From: Timema cristinae
Lineage: Eukaryota > Arthropoda > Insecta > Phasmatodea > Timematidae
Direction of reading: 5' to 3'
Length of the DNA stretch: 64,000 bases
Assembly (NCBI GenBank): GCA_039000515.1
Contig: JBCFYV010000539.1
Coordinates: 1 to 64,000 of the forward strand
The translations under genes and the position numbers were made by a program. Below, one piece after another: positions 50,301-53,300 of the stretch. Position 1 is the first letter of the stretch, and the number at the start of each line of letters is the position of its first letter. A model generated the notes under the pieces. It was not told where the DNA came from, did not search any database, and saw nothing but the letters and a program-made list of their open reading frames with translations.

Positions 50301-53300
50301 AAATTGTCATGCATTGGAAGTTTAAACTTGCAGTGGAGATAGGTCATTTTACCTCCCTTTTATTCCTGGCAAAGCCCCATTAAGTACAGGTAGTTGGCCA
50401 ATGATGAATGTCACTCAGAGGTGAGAGGGTTCGTTTATCTTTCAATTCTTTACCTGGACTGTCACTAACAGACTATTTAAAACTCAAAGTTCATCAGGCG
50501 CAAGTTTTACCATTTGTTTCTAGTGTTTTATAATGCCATTAGTTGCTCTATCGTTTTATATTCGAGTTCGTACTATTTTTGGGCCAATATGGTAGGTTGT
50601 ACTAAAATTCACTATTTTACAAATCCGAATCTCCAATTTACCTTCAAATACCAAATCTATAATGTGAATCTGAATCTTCGAAAAAAATTATGAACATAAG
50701 AGGAAATATAATAGAATATAAAATATTATTATTTTTATTTAGCACTGCGTCTTACTACCCGTTCGGGTTATACGCTTAAGTACTAATTACACTAAGGGAT
50801 TAGGAATTGGGAAGGTTGAATTAAAGGAAGTGAGCCCGCATTGCGTGGAGGGAGAGTGGAAAACCATTTAGGAAAAACCACCCCCAGTTCACCCGACCGA
50901 GATTCGAACCTCGATCTCCCCGTCCTCAGCAGTCGAGCTCAACACGACATGCGCGTTACCGAGGCGGGTAATATAAAATAAAATATGAACTAAATTTTAA
51001 CATTCTTTCTTATAATCCATTCAGTATAACATTCATACATTCAGTTAAATGTTAAATTTCCGGTCTGGGGCCTGGTTGTTAAGTTCATCCTATAATTATA
51101 ATTAGTTCTGGACCAACAATAAGCAGTATTAGAGCTCTAAAACAAATTTCATATGAAATATTGAAACATTTTTTTTTATAAGGATCTAAGTCTCAAACTC
51201 GATATTTAATCAAATCCTCGAATATAAAATATCCTTAAGGATTTGAGTAATGTGAGGGTCTTATTCCTGATATGTTATTAAAAAAATCTATTTAAAAATC
51301 TAAGTAAAAATTTAATCTAAAATTAGATATTCTCTTGGATCATTGAAACTTGAATATCCTAATACTAAGATATTCACACAAAGAAATAAACACTAAACAA
51401 AGCTGACACACATAATAAACAATAGATGCTAAGTGGAAAAACCAACTTACGAGAAAAATCTAGAGGATCAAGGGCTGCTGCGAGTGACTGCCATTCAAAG
51501 TGTTGAGCCTTTTCTTCGGGATTGCGCAGGTGCCTAGCCTGGTCTGGGGTGACCACATGTGAAATGCGCATGCATGGCAGGATGCTGATGTATTGCCCTG
51601 CCAGTGATATATTGTACAAAGACAAGATGGAAGGCCAGTGGTAGGGAGAAAGGTTGTGCCATGAGTCTAAACCAATATGCCTCAGGCGGGAAGATATATC
51701 ACTCCCTTCTGTACTGGAACCGTCCTGGAAGATTTATGATAATATACATACAACTAGAGCGTCATATCTTAATAGTTGACCTGATAGCTAAATTGCTAAA
51801 ATGGTGAAGAAAAAAACAATTAAAGTAGTACTCTAGTTGAATAATTGTCTATTAAATAGATGTATTAATATCTCTTCTCTGTTATATAAAGTAATTCCCA
51901 CTTTGATGTGTTATATTTTAAGGTTTATCTAGGTTGTTTTAATGTTACTTTTCTAACATTATTTTATTTCTACTAGTTTCCCATTTAAATGTAGAAAATA
52001 TATGAAACATGATTCATATATTTTATCATAGATGTTTGAAATAAAGTTCTTTGAGCAAAAATAATTTGTAATAAATAAAGTCATAGAATAGTAGGAAAAT
52101 TAAAGAGCACTAATAAAAGTAAAAACATGTCTAAATATGTGTTAGTGTTTTTACTTTTATTTGTGCTCTATTATTTTCCTGCTATTCTATTATTTTATGT
52201 ATTATAAATTATATTGTCATAAATGTAATGATTCAGTAACTAATCAATTAAATGCAGGGATAAAAACAAAAGTTTGAAACCTTAGACAATGCAATAATAC
52301 TATTATATTTTATTTATCTTAGGGATGTGTGAGAACCACTTTTTCACTTCAAGATGTTATTGAGACGAGAATATGAAAAAATACTTGGACGGGATAATGA
52401 GACTGAAAGTACCATAATGTAAACTATGTTTAATTAAATAGCTATCTAATTTATAGAATAATAAAGTTCCTTTTACATTTGGGTTAGTGCTTGTTTTGGA
52501 TTATCAAGAGTTTATTCAAACAAATATAACTTATTTACATTTTAAATTCAATTCAGAAAATATATTTTTTTACATCCACTACTGTTTCCAGCCTGTGGCC
52601 TGGGTCAGTTTCATATGCCATATAATCCAACTTATACATACAATCCCCGGCTAATAATTCATCAATGTGAAAGGGTAGACCCATATTTCATCAACAATAA
52701 TTTTTTTGGCCATACCAAGAATCAAACCTGAGAGCCTTAGCTCAGTAGATGGACACACTACCAACTGAGCTACAGTGTTGGACCATAAAATGGTGCTAGT
52801 TGCAATGTATACCATTTATAATTTAATTTGGTAGTGAACAGCTTAAAATGTCAAAGTTTGATATTGTAAAACCATATTTACAAGCAAAACATTTTTTAGT
52901 TATTATTTTAGTACCGCATATTACTACCTGTTCAGGTTATATGTATATCTAATGATTTTGTTACTGAGTCAGGGATGGGGAAGGTTTAAATTTAGAGGTA
53001 GTGTACATGCATAATTATAATATTATTATTATTATTATTATTAGCATAGAGTTTTACTACCCGTTCAGGTTATACACACACTAATGTGTAATGTTAAGTG
53101 ATTGTCAGATGAAATGGAGGACCTAGAGTTTAACGTGGAATCTGAACCACGGTAGAGGCCTGGCATTCCCCACATTCATAAGTGGTGATTAATACACGTC
53201 TTGTCAGAGATGAAGGAAGGGTTTGATAATCAGATAAATCTGTGTCACGACTGAGGATTGAACCCCGGACTGGCACAGAAGTTCGACACCTTACCCCTAG

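Noticed and set aside
52715..52785. Possible functional tRNA gene on the minus strand
   Set aside because: A and B boxes are good, but the acceptor stem does not pair and a SINE body follows, so it is a SINE head.
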